A stretch of 64,000 nt of DNA from Paralvinella palmiformis (GCA_025642065.1 JAODUP010000040.1:1624501-1688500); one strand, 5' to 3'; shown: positions 47,401 to 60,004, numbered from the stretch's first letter. Notes: generated by a model not told the origin, from the sequence alone. A program made the numbers and translations.

Positions 47401-47830
47401 GTATATTTAATAAAGTGCCCTTACCCACAGGAGCCATTCAAAATCACTGTACAAATAATTTGTAATATAATAATACCCTAAATAATATGCCTGCAAAAAC
47501 CCTGTAAGAGATTTAAATGATAAATATTATTTATCTGTGAAAGCAACCTTGAACAGGTGTGTTTTATAATAGATTAAAAATTGTCAAGAGATGACGCATT
47601 AACTTATAATATCTGCCAGCAACCTATTCCACAAAATGGGGGCTGCAACACTAAATGAACAATCACCATATGACTTAAGCCGAGATACAGGCACCTGCAA
47701 CAGTATCTGACTGGATGACCTGAGTTTTGGGGATGACATTCTAATGGACACCAGTTCACACAGGTATTCAGGTGCTATATCATTGATATATTTATAAGTT
47801 ATTAATAAAATTTTGAAATGGTTACGTATT
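47401..47830 (-). mobile_element. L2-like retrotransposon 3' end C
   Basis: Minus-strand match to 12330-12725: 3' UTR (cccttacccacaggagccattc), then the C-terminal coding remnant (caatcaccatatgactt, agatacaggcacctgcaacag). This copy is 5'-truncated near 47830. It preserves the intact sequence across the site where copy B has its MULE insertion. Confidence 0.8.
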
Positions 47831-47854
47831 ATGTGATAATGTGTATTTTATATC

Positions 47855-47856
<2 letters not shown>

Positions 47857-47905
<49 letters not shown>
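47857..47905. repeat. (AT)n microsatellite
   Basis: Uninterrupted AT run of about 49 bp. Confidence 0.95.
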
Positions 47906-47908
<3 letters not shown>

Positions 47909-48364
47909 GTTAACAATACTATATGTGATGTTTCACCAATAGTATTACGAAACGAGTCCATCAAATGAAATAAAGGGTAAATGGCAATTTGTTTATTATA
48001 TTTGAAAAGTATTTGTATTTGTAATATTTAAAAAGTATTTGTATTTAAATACATTTTCATTTGAAAATATTTCTAATTGTATTTGAGCTAATCAAAAATA
48101 TTTCGAAAGCCCACGCATGGATCACGAAATAGCCCTTTATGCCCCTCATAACTTTCTGTAACCTATGTCATTTCTTTGAGTTTGGTGTGAAACATCGTAT
48201 GACTCTTATTCAATGCCTTGTATACATATGGGAGTGCGTTGAGTCGTGATTACATTTAGTAAATAAAAAAAACATGTATTTTTCACTATACACATGGCTA
48301 TTTTGCCGGTACATTCCAGCGATCTTGCTCACCCCAGTTTGGTCTAAAATATAGTCCAGGGCAG
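47906..48364. other. Intergenic: dispersed repeat words only
   Basis: Contains the 'aaagtatttgtatttgtaat'/'gtatttaaataca' repeat also seen at 39880-39965. No gene seen. Confidence 0.4.
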
Positions 48365-48618
48365 ATATGGGGTCAATTCAATTCCGGAATTGGAATTGAT
48401 GGTCAATTCCAATTCCGATATTGGAATTGGAATTGATTATTTAAAAAAAAATGAATTGGAAATGAATTTTTTTGAATTGGAATTGAGAAATTTTAAATTT
48501 GAAGTTTCCTACAAAAAAAATTAATCCAAAAATTAATATACCATTTTTACAATGTTAACACTTACATTTGGTGTTACCAATATACTGGAAACATAATGAT
48601 CCAGAGCTTTGGTTCCTT
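48365..48618 (-). repeat. AATTCC-family element, reverse copy
   Basis: Begins 'atggggtcaattcaattccgg' and contains, in reverse orientation, the block 'atttaattttttgtaggaaacttca' and 'ccagtatattggtaacaccaaatgtaagtgtt'. It ends at the AT/TG microsatellite. Confidence 0.7.
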
Positions 48619-48640
48619 ATATATATATATATATATATAT

Positions 48641-48714
<74 letters not shown>
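48619..48714. repeat. Compound (AT)n(TG)n microsatellite
   Basis: AT run 48619-48642 followed by a 72-bp uninterrupted TG run to 48714. It accounts for several apparent ORFs on both strands. Confidence 0.97.
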
Positions 48715-48718
<4 letters not shown>

Positions 48719-48724
48719 GTTCAG

Positions 48725-50200
48725 GCTCGCCAGCTGCATTATGACAATGAAGATACACATTATGCATTCGCATTGTTCAGATAGTGGTAAAGAAGTTACT
48801 GTTGGCAACACATTTCAAGTATGTGACCATGACTTCACCAAAATTATATTGATACTTCGTGTACAATTCCATGTAGATGTGCCTGATGACATAGATAAAA
48901 GCTTTTATCTTGATCAGTTGTATGTGGAACTCAAGAACAGCCCCTTTGAATCATCATGTGCCATATGACATGCTACAGAACCTAGTGATGCATTTAAAGG
49001 GTTTTAAAAACCTTTCCAGCCGGTACTACTTCTGTACACAGATGGTGGCGCAGACCGCCGTTTTACCTTTATGTCGGTTCCACAGGGACTCATTACCCTG
49101 TTTCTTATATTGGATCTTGACTACCTATGTGCAGTTCGCACACCTCCAGGTCACAGCTGGAAAAACCCCGCAGAACGTATAATGCCATTCCTAAATGTTA
49201 GGTTGCAGAGTGTGGGAGTTATGAGCACTCAATGTTCGGATGATTTTGAAACAATCCTCAGAAAATGCAACAACATTACAGACATCCCTGGTCATGGAAC
49301 AAGTAACCCTGAAGTACAAGCTGAATTGAACAACTCAATGGGGGAGCCTCTAAAATTGCTCGGTAGGGCTATCACCGACCTAAAACTGAAAAATAAGCCA
49401 TTCAGGATTTTTAACCTAAGTAGCAAAGAAGCCATAGAAGAGTTTTGGTCAGCAGTGCACACCGTAGATGATTCACTTCAGCCAACAGATACGAGACAGT
49501 CAAACAAGTGGAAAAGAAAACAAAGTTGATGGGTTTCTTGCAAACACACTGTCGTAAAAGGCACTATATGTTCTCCATCAAAAGGTGTGGTCTACCCAAT
49601 TGAGAAGTTTGCAAGGCTCCAAAACTACCTGCTGACATATTTAGTACATTGAAGCATATTCCAGATCCTATACCAGAAGGTGAGAGGTATAAGTCCTTTG
49701 ATGAGTCATATGGGACAATAACCACAGAGAAACACCGACCATCAATGAACAAACTATATAAGGGCACCAATTATGCCAAGCCATTCTCACCAACAGCACA
49801 TCCAGCCAAGAACACGATGCTGTTAGTTCTGTGTGATGACTGTGGGAAGTGGTTACTCATCTATTCAAAACAAAAAGTTCGTACATGCTCATAAATGTAG
49901 GTAGAATGTAGTAAGTGTACTTCAAGATATGTCCTACACATCTGGATGTTGTTTTCAGGATCTCTTGGATGAAGACCTGTCGACAATGGAATATATGTAT
50001 GTGAAACAGAACCTTCATTGTGTGGATCCCATGGAAAAACCATATTACTCAGTAAACTATAACGTTGTTTGCTATTATTGTGGTTGTGATGATGTAATGA
50101 TTACTGCAGACAAGTCATACTACTCGATTTGTCAAACATGCAGGGGATCAAAGAAACCAGAACCAAAGAGCTCCAGAACTAAATTTGGCGTTGCTTAGCC
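48725..50200 (+). pseudogene. Degenerate transposase-like ORF of an invertebrate repeat family
   Basis: Several open pieces in shifting frames form one colinear protein. Near 49030 the frame reads LYTDGGADRRFTFMSVPQGL then LDLDYLCAVRTPPGHSWKNP and AERIMPFLNVRLQSVGVM; the D-G-G-A-D plus W-x-N-P-x-E-R-I pattern is a DDE-like block I associate with a dispersed family of uncharacterised invertebrate transposon proteins. 49071-49529 stays open for 152 codons. Pieces at 49649-49894 and 49929-50198 carry a C-terminal zinc-ribbon-like pair, CYYCGC and CQTCRG. Frameshifts and stops separate the pieces. Transposon origin is inferred from the family pattern; no terminal repeats were found. Confidence 0.55.
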
Positions 50201-51191
50201 CAACATTTTGTAGATATTGATACACTTACTTTAATGTAAATTGATGCGAATACTTTTGATAAAATGTCCTCTTCTTAGTCATTAATCACGTGTTCTACTT
50301 TTATCTCTAGATACAACAGTTAATATTGAATGAAAGGTATCATGATTTGTTTGACAATGAAGAATTGCTCAGTATCATCTGTCTTTTCACTCAATATGCA
50401 TTGGTGTTAGATTTAGTTAGTGTCTACATATACATACACATACAATCACTTAAAAAATACAATGTGCATCGTACATTTTATTGACTGCGATTAATGGGTC
50501 ACCCATACAGGAATACGAAAGATCAAGTGTTAAGGCAGCTTGCTGCCAATCAACGGATTAAAAACAAATTCAACTCTTCGGGAGTCATCTGAAGTAATAA
50601 ATCACTTGGCAGATGGAAACTAAACAGATTCTTTGGCACAGAATCAGCAGATTAAAAAATGCTCACATTAAATATGCAAAACATGCCATAAGTTAATTTA
50701 GTAAAAACACCATAATAACGGAATATGTCAAATAATTAACTTCAATGGTTCCATGTGTGGGTGAAGTGACGATTTTACATATCATAGTATCCTACAAAGT
50801 ATATGTATGACTAAAAAGCATGAACTGTAAAAATATTTCAACTTTTGTAATTAACATGTAGCCACTGAGACCAAGCCCCTGTAAAACATAGAAAAAATAT
50901 GCACATATTTTCCCTAAAGTTTGGAAATAAAAATAAAAGCCTACCTACCTACCCATTTTTCAGGAAAAATGGGAAACAAGATGGTTTATGGTGCCTAATG
51001 CTAACGGTTTAATCCGAACATGATGAATCCGAAATGTCTGTGTAGAATTGCAGGGGGTCCCAACAAGACGAAACTCATCTGGACGAACTTATTTTACAAA
51101 TGATAGAGTCATATCCTATCATAATATTCCATCTGGATATGATGATATAATACTTTTCTTGATAGAATTATAATCAAATTTATGCACTATT
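50201..51191. other. Intergenic: nothing recognised
   Basis: AT-rich, no coding sequence identified. Confidence 0.5.
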
Positions 51192-52407
51192 TCAGTGAGA
51201 TAGTGTAATTGAACTCAATTTATGTTTGATGTCTCGATTATAGACCACTATCCTATTTGATGTCATGATCATTGGAAAAGAAGCCACTGCAGTGAAATGA
51301 AGCCATACATGTAGCTGAAACATTTCAATAATTGCAACAAAACAGTTTTTTTCCTGGAATTTATTGAAATGTAATATGTAAATCAATCGCTCCAACCTCT
51401 CGTCAATCTTCTTGTACTTGCTACGACACGGGGGGCGGGCTGCACCAAGTCTAGCTATCCTTATAGCGAGTTCAGTGGCTGTTTGTTCCTTGTTGAGTAC
51501 AGATACTTTGTGCGCCATCCTTCTGACATGGTGTTGGTGCGTATAATCTACTCATGCACGTTCCATAGCGGTGGCTTGAAGATGTCCAGCCAGGTAGATC
51601 TGTAGTAGTTGATGAGTGGTTCTAATGATGAATGGTCAGCCACTATATTAGCCGGGTTTTGCACTCCAGGATTCCCAGGGTATGGAATGGACAGTTCCAT
51701 GGTCTGGACCTGACGCTAGATGGCCTGTGTGTAGAGGAAATAGCATCCTCGGTGGGTGGCTGTGGTGAAGTGTGTCCTGATAAATGGGATGATGGCTCAC
51801 CCAATGTCTGTAATAAACATTATTGGTGTGAATTCGAGGTCCAGTTCCATCATCTCCTGCTTGATGATATTGAACATATCATAATACATGGTACGAGTTG
51901 TAGTAATCAGATACTCACTAAAGTTAGGCGTCTTAGTTTTCACGCTAATATGTCTTTGAGGCTATTTGTATTTTTCTTGGAAGATTTATTGATGGTAAAT
52001 AGGTTCCACCTGTGTGTGCTGGATTCAACACGTGGATGTCAACTGTAATGGCGATGATCGCATGTATTTTCCCGTTAGTTTAATTTAAAGTATTATTGGT
52101 CTATTAATATGGTAAGCTGTTTAATTTCATGGCATGTGTTAAGCTAAAGTAATAGTGATTATAAGGTAAGTGATAGTTTGTTCCAGTATGATCAGTAAAA
52201 TTAGCTATGTATCTGTGAAGTTTCAAGGTGAAAAGCACTAGAGCGACTATTGTTGAGCGCTGCGATATTTCGTCACTAGGTGATCCCATTTCGGGGATAT
52301 TCATGTGGGACACCCATATGTTAGGCTAATTGTGTATTGCAATTTAGACTCAGAAACATTCTGTAATTTGTTTGTACATGTAACATTAGATATTAGCACA
52401 GTGTTAT
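51192..52407. other. Unassigned frames, possibly decayed element
   Basis: A 108-codon minus frame (51192-51518, MAHKVSVLNKEQTATELAIR...) and a 138-codon plus frame (51632-52048) look protein-like in composition but match nothing I know. They may be parts of the retroelement-like block just downstream. Confidence 0.25.
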
Positions 52408-53125
52408 TACAAGTGTTCCAGCTTATTCCAAGTGTTATCGAAATATTAAACGAATTGATGTGCACTGTTTAGCTGAGGAAATGGCAATAGAAAAAGCGAT
52501 GATGATCAGTCAGACAAAGTCAAGAATGCCTGACACTGTGCAGAAGAACAATGATGATTTCATGAATGCTCAAAAGGGTGATAATGCAGTCAAAAGAGAC
52601 CCAGATAATGTGTCAGATGTCTTGGTGCATACAAATATGACTGCATCCCATGCTGTAAATCAAATGGTACGAAAACTCAATATGCCAAAAGGTTGATCTT
52701 CAGTCATTCAGTGGTGATCCATTGATATTTCCTCGCTATATGTAGCAATTTAATACTTCGATCACCATACTATCTCCTTGATGGATGGAGAAATTTAGTT
52801 TTTGCAACGAAAGAGAAAGTTGAAGGTGTGACATTCTCAAGTTGGTTAAATTCGTCCGTACAGAAGCAAAGATATCGCCAGATCCAACATATTGTAGAGA
52901 CGCTATTGATTCCCAAGGATGTAAAGAAAGTGACTAAGCCAATGGCTCGAAATAATAGGAACAGGCCTAATATCGACAAAGAAAAGAGTTCTGAAGAGAA
53001 AGGTTCAAGCTTACATGAAAAACGTGTCCATCCGGGATTAGTGTATCCGTGTATGTTTACAAGTGTTCCAGCTTATTCCAAGTGTTATCCAAGTATTAAA
53101 CGATATGATGTACACTGTTCAGCTG
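52408..53125 (+). repeat. 68-bp direct repeats flanking a gag-like relic
   Basis: The stretches 52408-52475 and 53058-53125 are direct repeats with six mismatches by eye, both starting TACAAGTGTTCCAGC and ending AGCTG. Between them, translation gives MVRKLNMPK then (after a shift) VDLQSFSGDPLIFPRY, like the 'LPK..L..F.GDPL.Y' start of BEL/Pao-type gag proteins. The repeats are too short to be LTRs. The assignment to a BEL-like element is tentative. Confidence 0.4.
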
Positions 53126-55544
53126 CATTGCATACGACACATAGATTTCTAATGAATAACACATGCTCTCGCGTCATTACACGAGTCTTCGTGGAAAGGA
53201 GAGGACATACAAAAGTAATTAAGTGTACACGTTAAAATGCACATAACTGATAAAACTGACATGGATGTTCCATCCATATACATGGTATCACATTGGGCTT
53301 AGATCGTGAGAGAAGCTTCCGTAGAAAAGATGATCATATTATCATCCCGATGAAGCACAAATAGTTATCCAGAAAATGTTCAGCACCATTCTCCAGACAA
53401 GTCTGTGTCAGTACAGGTATGTGGTAGTGGGGGGGGGGGGTATATTCTTTCTGCGCGCCAGCCACATCTGGTTTCTGCACGAATCGTAGGAGGGAAGAAT
53501 GACGTCAACATCCTGAAGTGTAGATGTATAGTTCTGTTAGGTAGGGTGTAGGTAATGGGGTGAGTTTATGAGAAAATATAAATGTTTTTAGTAATTGGAT
53601 TAAATTCTTAACTCTTCTTAAACACCTATTTTGTTTCTCGTGATTCCAATTATTTTGTCTGAAAAGATTACAATCTAATATTCCAAAGTTAATATAAAAA
53701 TACAAACATTAAAACATTTGTTGCACCTCAAAATCGGTGTACAAATATGATTAAATTAATAATTACCGTAAAGAACATTTACATTTGTTATTAATGTGTG
53801 ATTAGTAAAAACAACATCAACTAGTTTCGACCAATTTGCCAATTGCTTTTCACATATATTACGCTCCTACTTTTCATCATAGCCAATATTCATGTACTTG
53901 GTGAGCTATCTGGCACGTACAAAAATTATAAACAAGTCGATGGTGTGTCTGTATTACATGAGGTAATATGCCTAGGTCGACCATCTCGAATTATTTACTT
54001 ATCTTGTTTCGCTTTATTATTCCATGCCTGATCAGCTGCTATTCACAATAAATATCCACGCATCCGTAAAGTACATGTATCATGGGTAAATGCCCAAATA
54101 TTTCGGGACCTCATGCGAAATGTTCCCAACTTACAACGCCATTAACCGACTGGCCAGTCTCTCATTACTATTATGTATATATAATTTAATCTATGTATAT
54201 ATGTATGTATAAGTTTATGTGGGTATAGATGTTTTTGGATGTTTGAGTATTGACACCTCTGACAGTGACATTATATAGGTGTATTCTGAAATCGTACGCG
54301 CACGCATGCGCGGGCACACACACACAGACACGGACGACAGAAGGTAGCCTACTCCAGCAGAAGTTTTTATCAATTAAATATTACATTTCATTTACATACA
54401 CCTGTTATGTCATGATCGTGGATTGCATTAAGCACATGATATACAAGACGATCCGGTTATACTATGCAAAGGAACACAACTTTTAACATTTGCTTCAACA
54501 TTTTTCCATAAACAGCAATCTAATTACAGATGTGAGGTTTGTTTGTATTAAACGAAACATCATGTCTCATTCGGATGATGATACTAGTAATGACGCCGAA
54601 AAACTGGGGAACTTTTGCGAGTTAAATTCCTTTGATTCATCTGGTGTTGTTGTTGATTTAGTGCAGAACGTGCACTAAGAATGACAAGTATGGTGGTGAA
54701 TAATAGAAGAGCGTCCTGAAGAGCTGAACTTTACAATAATCGACTGCTTGGTATACAAGAACTCGTCGGTAAGTGACTAACTGTTGTTACGAATTTACGG
54801 GAATCTCGTACAATACACAATTTCAGACGAAGATACATCTCACTCTATTAATAAATGTTATTATTCAAGGTTTATCTGCTTATTGTTTGCAAAAATATAA
54901 CGTTTAAAACACGGATCAAATACCTAGTTTTGTTTACATATGAAGCCAATCCATGTGTTTGGTGGCCACTTTACACAGCCAATGATTGTTTTTGATTGTC
55001 CAGAATCAATAGGCACTATTTATAGCAAAACCACTTTGATTACTGGTGTCAAGGAAAACGTGTTTAGATAGCCGTATATTCCAACCCAATTTTCATGGAA
55101 AATAATTAATGTCATCGCATTTGAAGCAGTAATATAATATTCTATGAACGTTTGATTAATTTTAAACAACTATGAAACTGAAAGATGATCGAATGAAAAT
55201 GGTAAACATGTGTTGCGATAGCTCCTGATGGGTTCCATATTGCGGAATCACATACCTCAGATTTGAGACAATTGATTATAAAATGTCGATTTGTACAATA
55301 AAGAATTTAGTATGTCACTTTATTTGAACTGGAATTAGCTTCACAAATGATAATACAATAAGTTCATGTTTAATGATCATGGGTGATGTTGCAGATATTA
55401 GAAGAAATAACCATACTTGGGGATATCCTTTTCTGAGGAATGGCTATAGTACGTGGAAATCTGGACAAAACCTTCTAACCTGAAGTTTTCCAGATTCTCG
55501 GAAAACATACTTTGTCTGAAATGGTGTATAATATTAATAAATAA
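53126..55544. other. Intergenic: nothing recognised
   Basis: Includes a G10 run near 53430, a CG/CA-rich alternating tract at 54291-54332 and a 62-codon frame at 54490-54678 without known similarity. Confidence 0.45.
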
Positions 55545-55790
55545 ATACAAATAATAAGTTAGATTCAATGAAGCGCCTTTACTAGCAGGATCCATTTAAG
55601 GGCGTTGTACAGTGATATCCTAAACGAGATGAATGTAAAACCCAATAAGAAATTTGAACGATCATTGTTATTTATCGGTGAACGCAACCTGAAACGGGAT
55701 AATCTTTAAAACAGATTTAAACATTTAGAGACGACACACTTGTATTCTCCTCCGAGAACCTATTATTTAAATTGTTAATTGATCACTTGA
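55545..55790 (-). mobile_element. L2-like retrotransposon 3' end D
   Basis: Minus-strand match to the L2-like 3' UTR and final codons (gcgcctttactagcaggatccatttaa; tttatcggtgaacgcaacctgaa), the most diverged of the four. Confidence 0.7.
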
Positions 55791-55838
55791 CGTAACTTAT
55801 TATCGTCCATTATAATCATCAGTACACCCTTCTTTTCG

Positions 55839-55847
<9 letters not shown>

Positions 55848-55879
<32 letters not shown>
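55848..55879. repeat. (CT)n(AT)n microsatellite
   Basis: Short CT run followed by an AT run just before the TTAA-type element. Confidence 0.9.
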
Positions 55880-55885
<6 letters not shown>

Positions 55886-55906
55886 AATAGAAATGAACAA
55901 CTTGCC

Positions 55907-56529
55907 TTAAAGGGACAGTCCACCATCAGAAAATATTTCTTAAATATCTAATGCTTAGAACAGTAACCAAAGATTCCACAATAATAATCACGAAACATAC
56001 CAAATTACTGAAGGGCCCTCCATTACGGCTGCACCGGAAGACAGATTCGAAGGCGGGAAGGAGAAAACTCAAATGCTCTGACGTCACATGAGCGCTCTCT
56101 AGACTGACGTGGATTATAGTTTCACTTGAGCGTTAATTTCTGAGCAATTTTGAACCATCTTCCTCTTGTAAGGTTCCTTCTGGCTCAAACTGATATAGTT
56201 GTGTCATTCATGACGTAAATTTAACTACATAATGGCGTTATGTTCTGGAATAATTTTTTGCTGACACTTGTTTACATGCTTTTGTACGCGCTCTAGACTT
56301 CAGGTCAATCGGATGCGTTCACGTGACATCGGCATTCAGTGGCTTCCGGTATCTGTCCAGCTTTAAACCGGCGGCGTGCACAGGCCATTAAAAGTCGATT
56401 AATCAACACTTTGAACTGGATTATTTAATATGTGGGTGATCGTTTACACATTTTTACATTATTTATGATACTTGTGAGTATAGCTGTATTAGTCCTGAAA
56501 ATTTGAAATTAAAGTGACTATCTCTTTAA
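55907..56529. mobile_element. TTAA-type non-autonomous element, copy 2
   Basis: Begins TTAAAGGGACAGTCCACC and ends at AGTGACTATCTCTTTAA, giving terminal inverted repeats with a TTAA at each end. The TTAA ends suggest a piggyBac- or Kolobok-type element. Length 623 bp, no ORF. The right half matches copy 1 at 16320-16460. Confidence 0.75.
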
Positions 56530-56886
56530 GACCACATAGCAGTAACACCTTTTGTTTATAGATGCATTCGGGTCCATTTAACCAACCATGTGCATAGAAG
56601 TGGCCGTAAAACACCAATCATCATCATTATAGATGTATTCACGCTGTGAAAAGTATCCAAAGCAGATTGAGCCCAACGCAAATTGATCAATCTCCCAACA
56701 TCACCATCTACTGGCACAAATAAACACATGGAATTCGTAAGCAATAAATGTGACAATGTCTCTGATGTTGTAAGTGATATGGCCATGTTTGATGTTCTTT
56801 TTTTACCGAAAAATGGCTAATTGGTAGATTGAAAAGAAAACATCATAGAAGGCAAACAATGAGAGATTGCTTGTGTATTGTGCTAC
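56530..56886. other. 3' flank of the TSR-protein gene
   Basis: No coding sequence recognised. Probable 3' UTR of the minus-strand gene ending at 56887; no clear AATAAA seen. Confidence 0.4.
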
Positions 56887-58821
56887 TCAGGGAGAAGGTG
56901 ACGTTGGTTCAGATGATGGGGCCGAAGATTGGTCCAGTGTGGGAGAGTCATGTTTAGAGTGCATGGATCGCAACACGATGGAGAATTTGGTAAACGTATT
57001 GGGCGGTGATTCCGGGGGGACACTTTCCGTCTTTGGCATGGGCAAATTCGGATGTAACAGCTTCCACTCTTTTTCCTTTTCCGCTTCGTCCTTCTTCTTT
57101 TGCGACCTCTTGGCAAGACATTTCTTTATGTAAACCCGTGTGAACACGAAGCAGCACGACGTGCAGAAGACAAATCCGAGGACGCCCCCAACCCCAGCAG
57201 GCAACGCCCACTTGGGTAATTCTGCCATCACCGAATTATCATAATCGAGCTGCATGAAATCCTTCTTTATCTGTTCCATCATTGGCGTTGGACGGGGTAT
57301 ACTCCTATTGAAAGAGTGCCGTCGTATCCGGATGTGTCCCAACCCTGAGAACTCTGGCACAGTTGAACAAGCCGCCTTTTCCAAGGAAACACCCCGACAC
57401 ACGATGCTGTTCCGTCTGATACAGACCCGTTCCCGGGTACGCGTCCCGTTACCAGGAGGCGAACATATCGTCCACTCGGACCATTCTGACCAGACACTCA
57501 TCTCACACGGACATCGCTCAACTTTAGTCGTTAACGATTCTTCTGGACATCGGAATATCATTAGACGACTCCTGAAGGCGGCCGGAAGTACACATCGTCG
57601 GAATGATATCTTCGTTTTATCACTACAGCTTCCATCGAGTGACGGACACATATGTAAGGTGCTCCATTCTGTCCATTCTCCACGATATGATCCTTTTCCC
57701 GTACATTGTGTAGCCACGTAACATAGTTCTTTCTGTGAATAGAAACAGAAAACGACATACATATATGTTTGGTTATCATAGTAAACATTAACTACAGGGT
57801 GTTGTACGATAACATATAGATTCTTTGTTGTAAATAATGTACGTATCCTACGAACTATTACTGTAAAAAAAGGTGATTTAGCAAATTACTTAGCTTCCAT
57901 AATAAGAGTTGATAACGTTACCAGTGAAAAATGCCCCCACTTATTTAGTTTTCTCCATGCAATGTCATTGTTGTTATTGTTGCTCATCGGGTCTTATATT
58001 ATCACACTTAAACACATTCTGCACTAAGAAAACTTGATAAAATGACAATACAATTAAATACAATTTGTTGTTGTTTCTGACTAGTAGACGCTGATTATTA
58101 TGAACGTTTCATGTCTGCACCAATCTAACAGTTCTCATAGAGACTAATTTTGACATTTGAATCAAGCAGAGAGCGATCTACAAAAACAGTATTTTGTTAG
58201 CATAAATAAAATAATATTTTTCTTAGTATTACTTGTAGCTTACACTTCTTATTATAAAATAATAAACTTATTTGTTGTTATAAATAAAGATTGACAGCAA
58301 AACAACGTTTAACTTTTTAAGATACACAAAGGTAGCAAAAGTGACATTAAAATATACTAAAGACAAAACCGAGCCGATGGGTTTGGTTAGCTTGTGATAT
58401 TTAGGGGTATTTACCTATTTAGGTGTAGTAAGGCTGCTCACCAGTCAGCAATTAGGGCTATTATTTGAGACGCAACAAGGCAAAAGGTTGTATTATGCCT
58501 ATGGGATTAAATATCCGACACGTACTAGACCAAAATAAAATTTATTCAGAATTAAGACTCCCAAGTTTACTTGTAGCTTACCTTTACGTTGCGTCCATCG
58601 CAGCAAAGAATGTCGGAAGGTTTACAGTTTTCCCCGTCACATTTCACACATTTTCGCCGGTAGATTGCAGTACCTGATGGCTTCGAACACGACCTGATAC
58701 ATTTAGCTTGATTTGACCACTCGCTCCACACGTTTATGCCTTCAGATATCGTCAACGCGAGTAGAACAGACATCAGAAGAAACCCAGCCATAATGTGACC
58801 AACTCCAGAACGACGGCTCAT
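56887..58821 (-). CDS. Single-pass membrane protein with thrombospondin type-1 repeats, 361 aa
   Basis: Exon 1 is 58821-58582 (80 codons, donor AAG|gtaagc) and exon 2 is 57732-56887 (acceptor ttcacag), phase 0. Residues 11-27 (MAGFLLMSVLLALTISEG) look like a signal peptide core. A first TSR follows (VWSEWSNQAKC..SC), then a second cysteine-rich TSR-like segment (GEWTEWSTLHMC, about residues 99-157) and a third (SVWSEWSEWTIC...RTRERVC, about residues 158-205). A hydrophobic transmembrane span lies at about residues 256-282 (ALPAGVGGVLGFVFCTSCC...), followed by a Lys-rich stop-transfer and a roughly 75-residue cytoplasmic tail rich in Pro/Ser. WSxWS motifs in TSRs bind glycosaminoglycans and can carry C-mannose. 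Type I membrane topology and an adhesion or guidance role are inferred. No specific orthologue is recognised. It has higher GC than its surroundings, as expected for coding DNA. Confidence 0.85.
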
Positions 58822-59225
58822 AATACTCTCCTGATTAGAACATCCGCTATTATGGTTAACAAATGACCGTTATTTAATAAACGCGTCTTTTGTTATCGTA
58901 CTGTTCAAATGTTAAATCCCGCCAAAATGATTTTCCGTTATAATACGGATTTTGAAACAGAATTTATAATTGTACATTTCTGTCTTGTCATTCATTACTT
59001 AACAATCGTATCCTTGCTTAGATATTAGTTGGATAAATGCACACAAAGACTGATTAATTATTGCTGACATACAAACAGTTCCCATTGCTGCCTAATGCTC
59101 TAGATTTTGGGGTGCGTTACTCTCCTTAAAAACGTACTCTGATTTTTACCCTTAATTTATATAAATAAAAGCGAGTTTTTTTTGTGTTTTCAAAACATCT
59201 GATAAAATAGTCTTAAATCGCGGTG
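58822..59225. other. 5' flank of the TSR-protein gene
   Basis: No exon recognised. Promoter is expected here but no clear motif was identified. Confidence 0.4.
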
Positions 59226-59367
59226 AATATGGGTGGGATTATGATTGGAACTTTGATGTCGGGGATGACCACTGTGTTGGCAACATCCATGTCAGTGGTG
59301 TCCACCATCTCGGCGACATTCTTCCACACACAAGATAAGAAACACTAATGAAAGAAATTTGGTTTAA
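59226..59367 (-). other. Candidate small exon or ORF, both strands open
   Basis: The minus strand after the acceptor tttctttcattag reads CFLSCVWKNVAEMVDTTDMD then VANTVVIPDIKVPIIIPPIF and TAI-stop, with codon-like composition unlike the AT-rich flanks. The plus strand has a 39-codon ATG frame (MGGIMIGTLMSGMTTVLATS..., 59229-59348). I cannot tell which, if either, is expressed. It could be the end of a gene whose other exons I did not find. Confidence 0.3.
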
Positions 59368-59639
59368 AATAATGGTATAAATTTTAGGCGCCCATAAACT
59401 TGTACAGCCTTAAACAAGAAAATTTCAGGGAATAAAAATGTTAAAAATGTTGATTTCCGTGGAAGATTCTTCGTACTAAAATACGGAATCGTTTAAAAAT
59501 GGAAATAACACCATGATAAAGTTTAATTATGCAACTGGCTGAAACAAATTAACATTTTGTCATCCTAATCAAATGATTTGTCTATTATGAATTAAAAGTG
59601 CTAGTGTAAAGGAGTGGTATACACGATAAGGATCCCAGT

Positions 59640-59995
59640 ACACCTTTAATTCTGTGTTTTAAACCTCCTAACCTTGAGACTCTCAGCCTAGGCTGCGTAA
59701 ACTCCTTTCAAACTGGGGCTACACCCAACCCTCTGGTGGGCTCCCGACCAGAGTTGCCTCGTTAAGAGTTGGCAACACGTTGGGTGAGGGAGAGTCTCTT
59801 TGTCCTTGACTGAGCCCCAATCTCAACACCCATAACGCCTGGGACTACTATGATGATGCTTAGGAGTAGACTTGCATGGTAGCCACCCAAAATGTTACAT
59901 CGTCACCCGAGCGATCGTTATGTTCGTAGAATAATGGAATCAAAAGCTTCCCGCCGTGTACGAACATCTGAGCCGGGAGTTATCGCTCGCCCCTA
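59640..59995. other. GC-richer block with strong hairpin
   Basis: CTCTGGT and ACCAGAG form a 7-bp stem around 59731-59753 (ctctggtgggctcccgaccagag). The block is clearly richer in GC than its flanks and has no ORF. It may be a structured repeat or part of a retroelement end; identity unknown. Confidence 0.35.
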
Positions 59996-60004
59996 GATGG
60001 TGGA

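Noticed and set aside
48555..48811. ORFs with Cys-Val or Thr-His repeats
   Set aside because: Products of the TG/AC microsatellite.
56867..57721. Plus-strand ORFs of 88 and 155 codons opposite the TSR gene
   Set aside because: Antisense of the exon encoding TSR repeats and the transmembrane segment.
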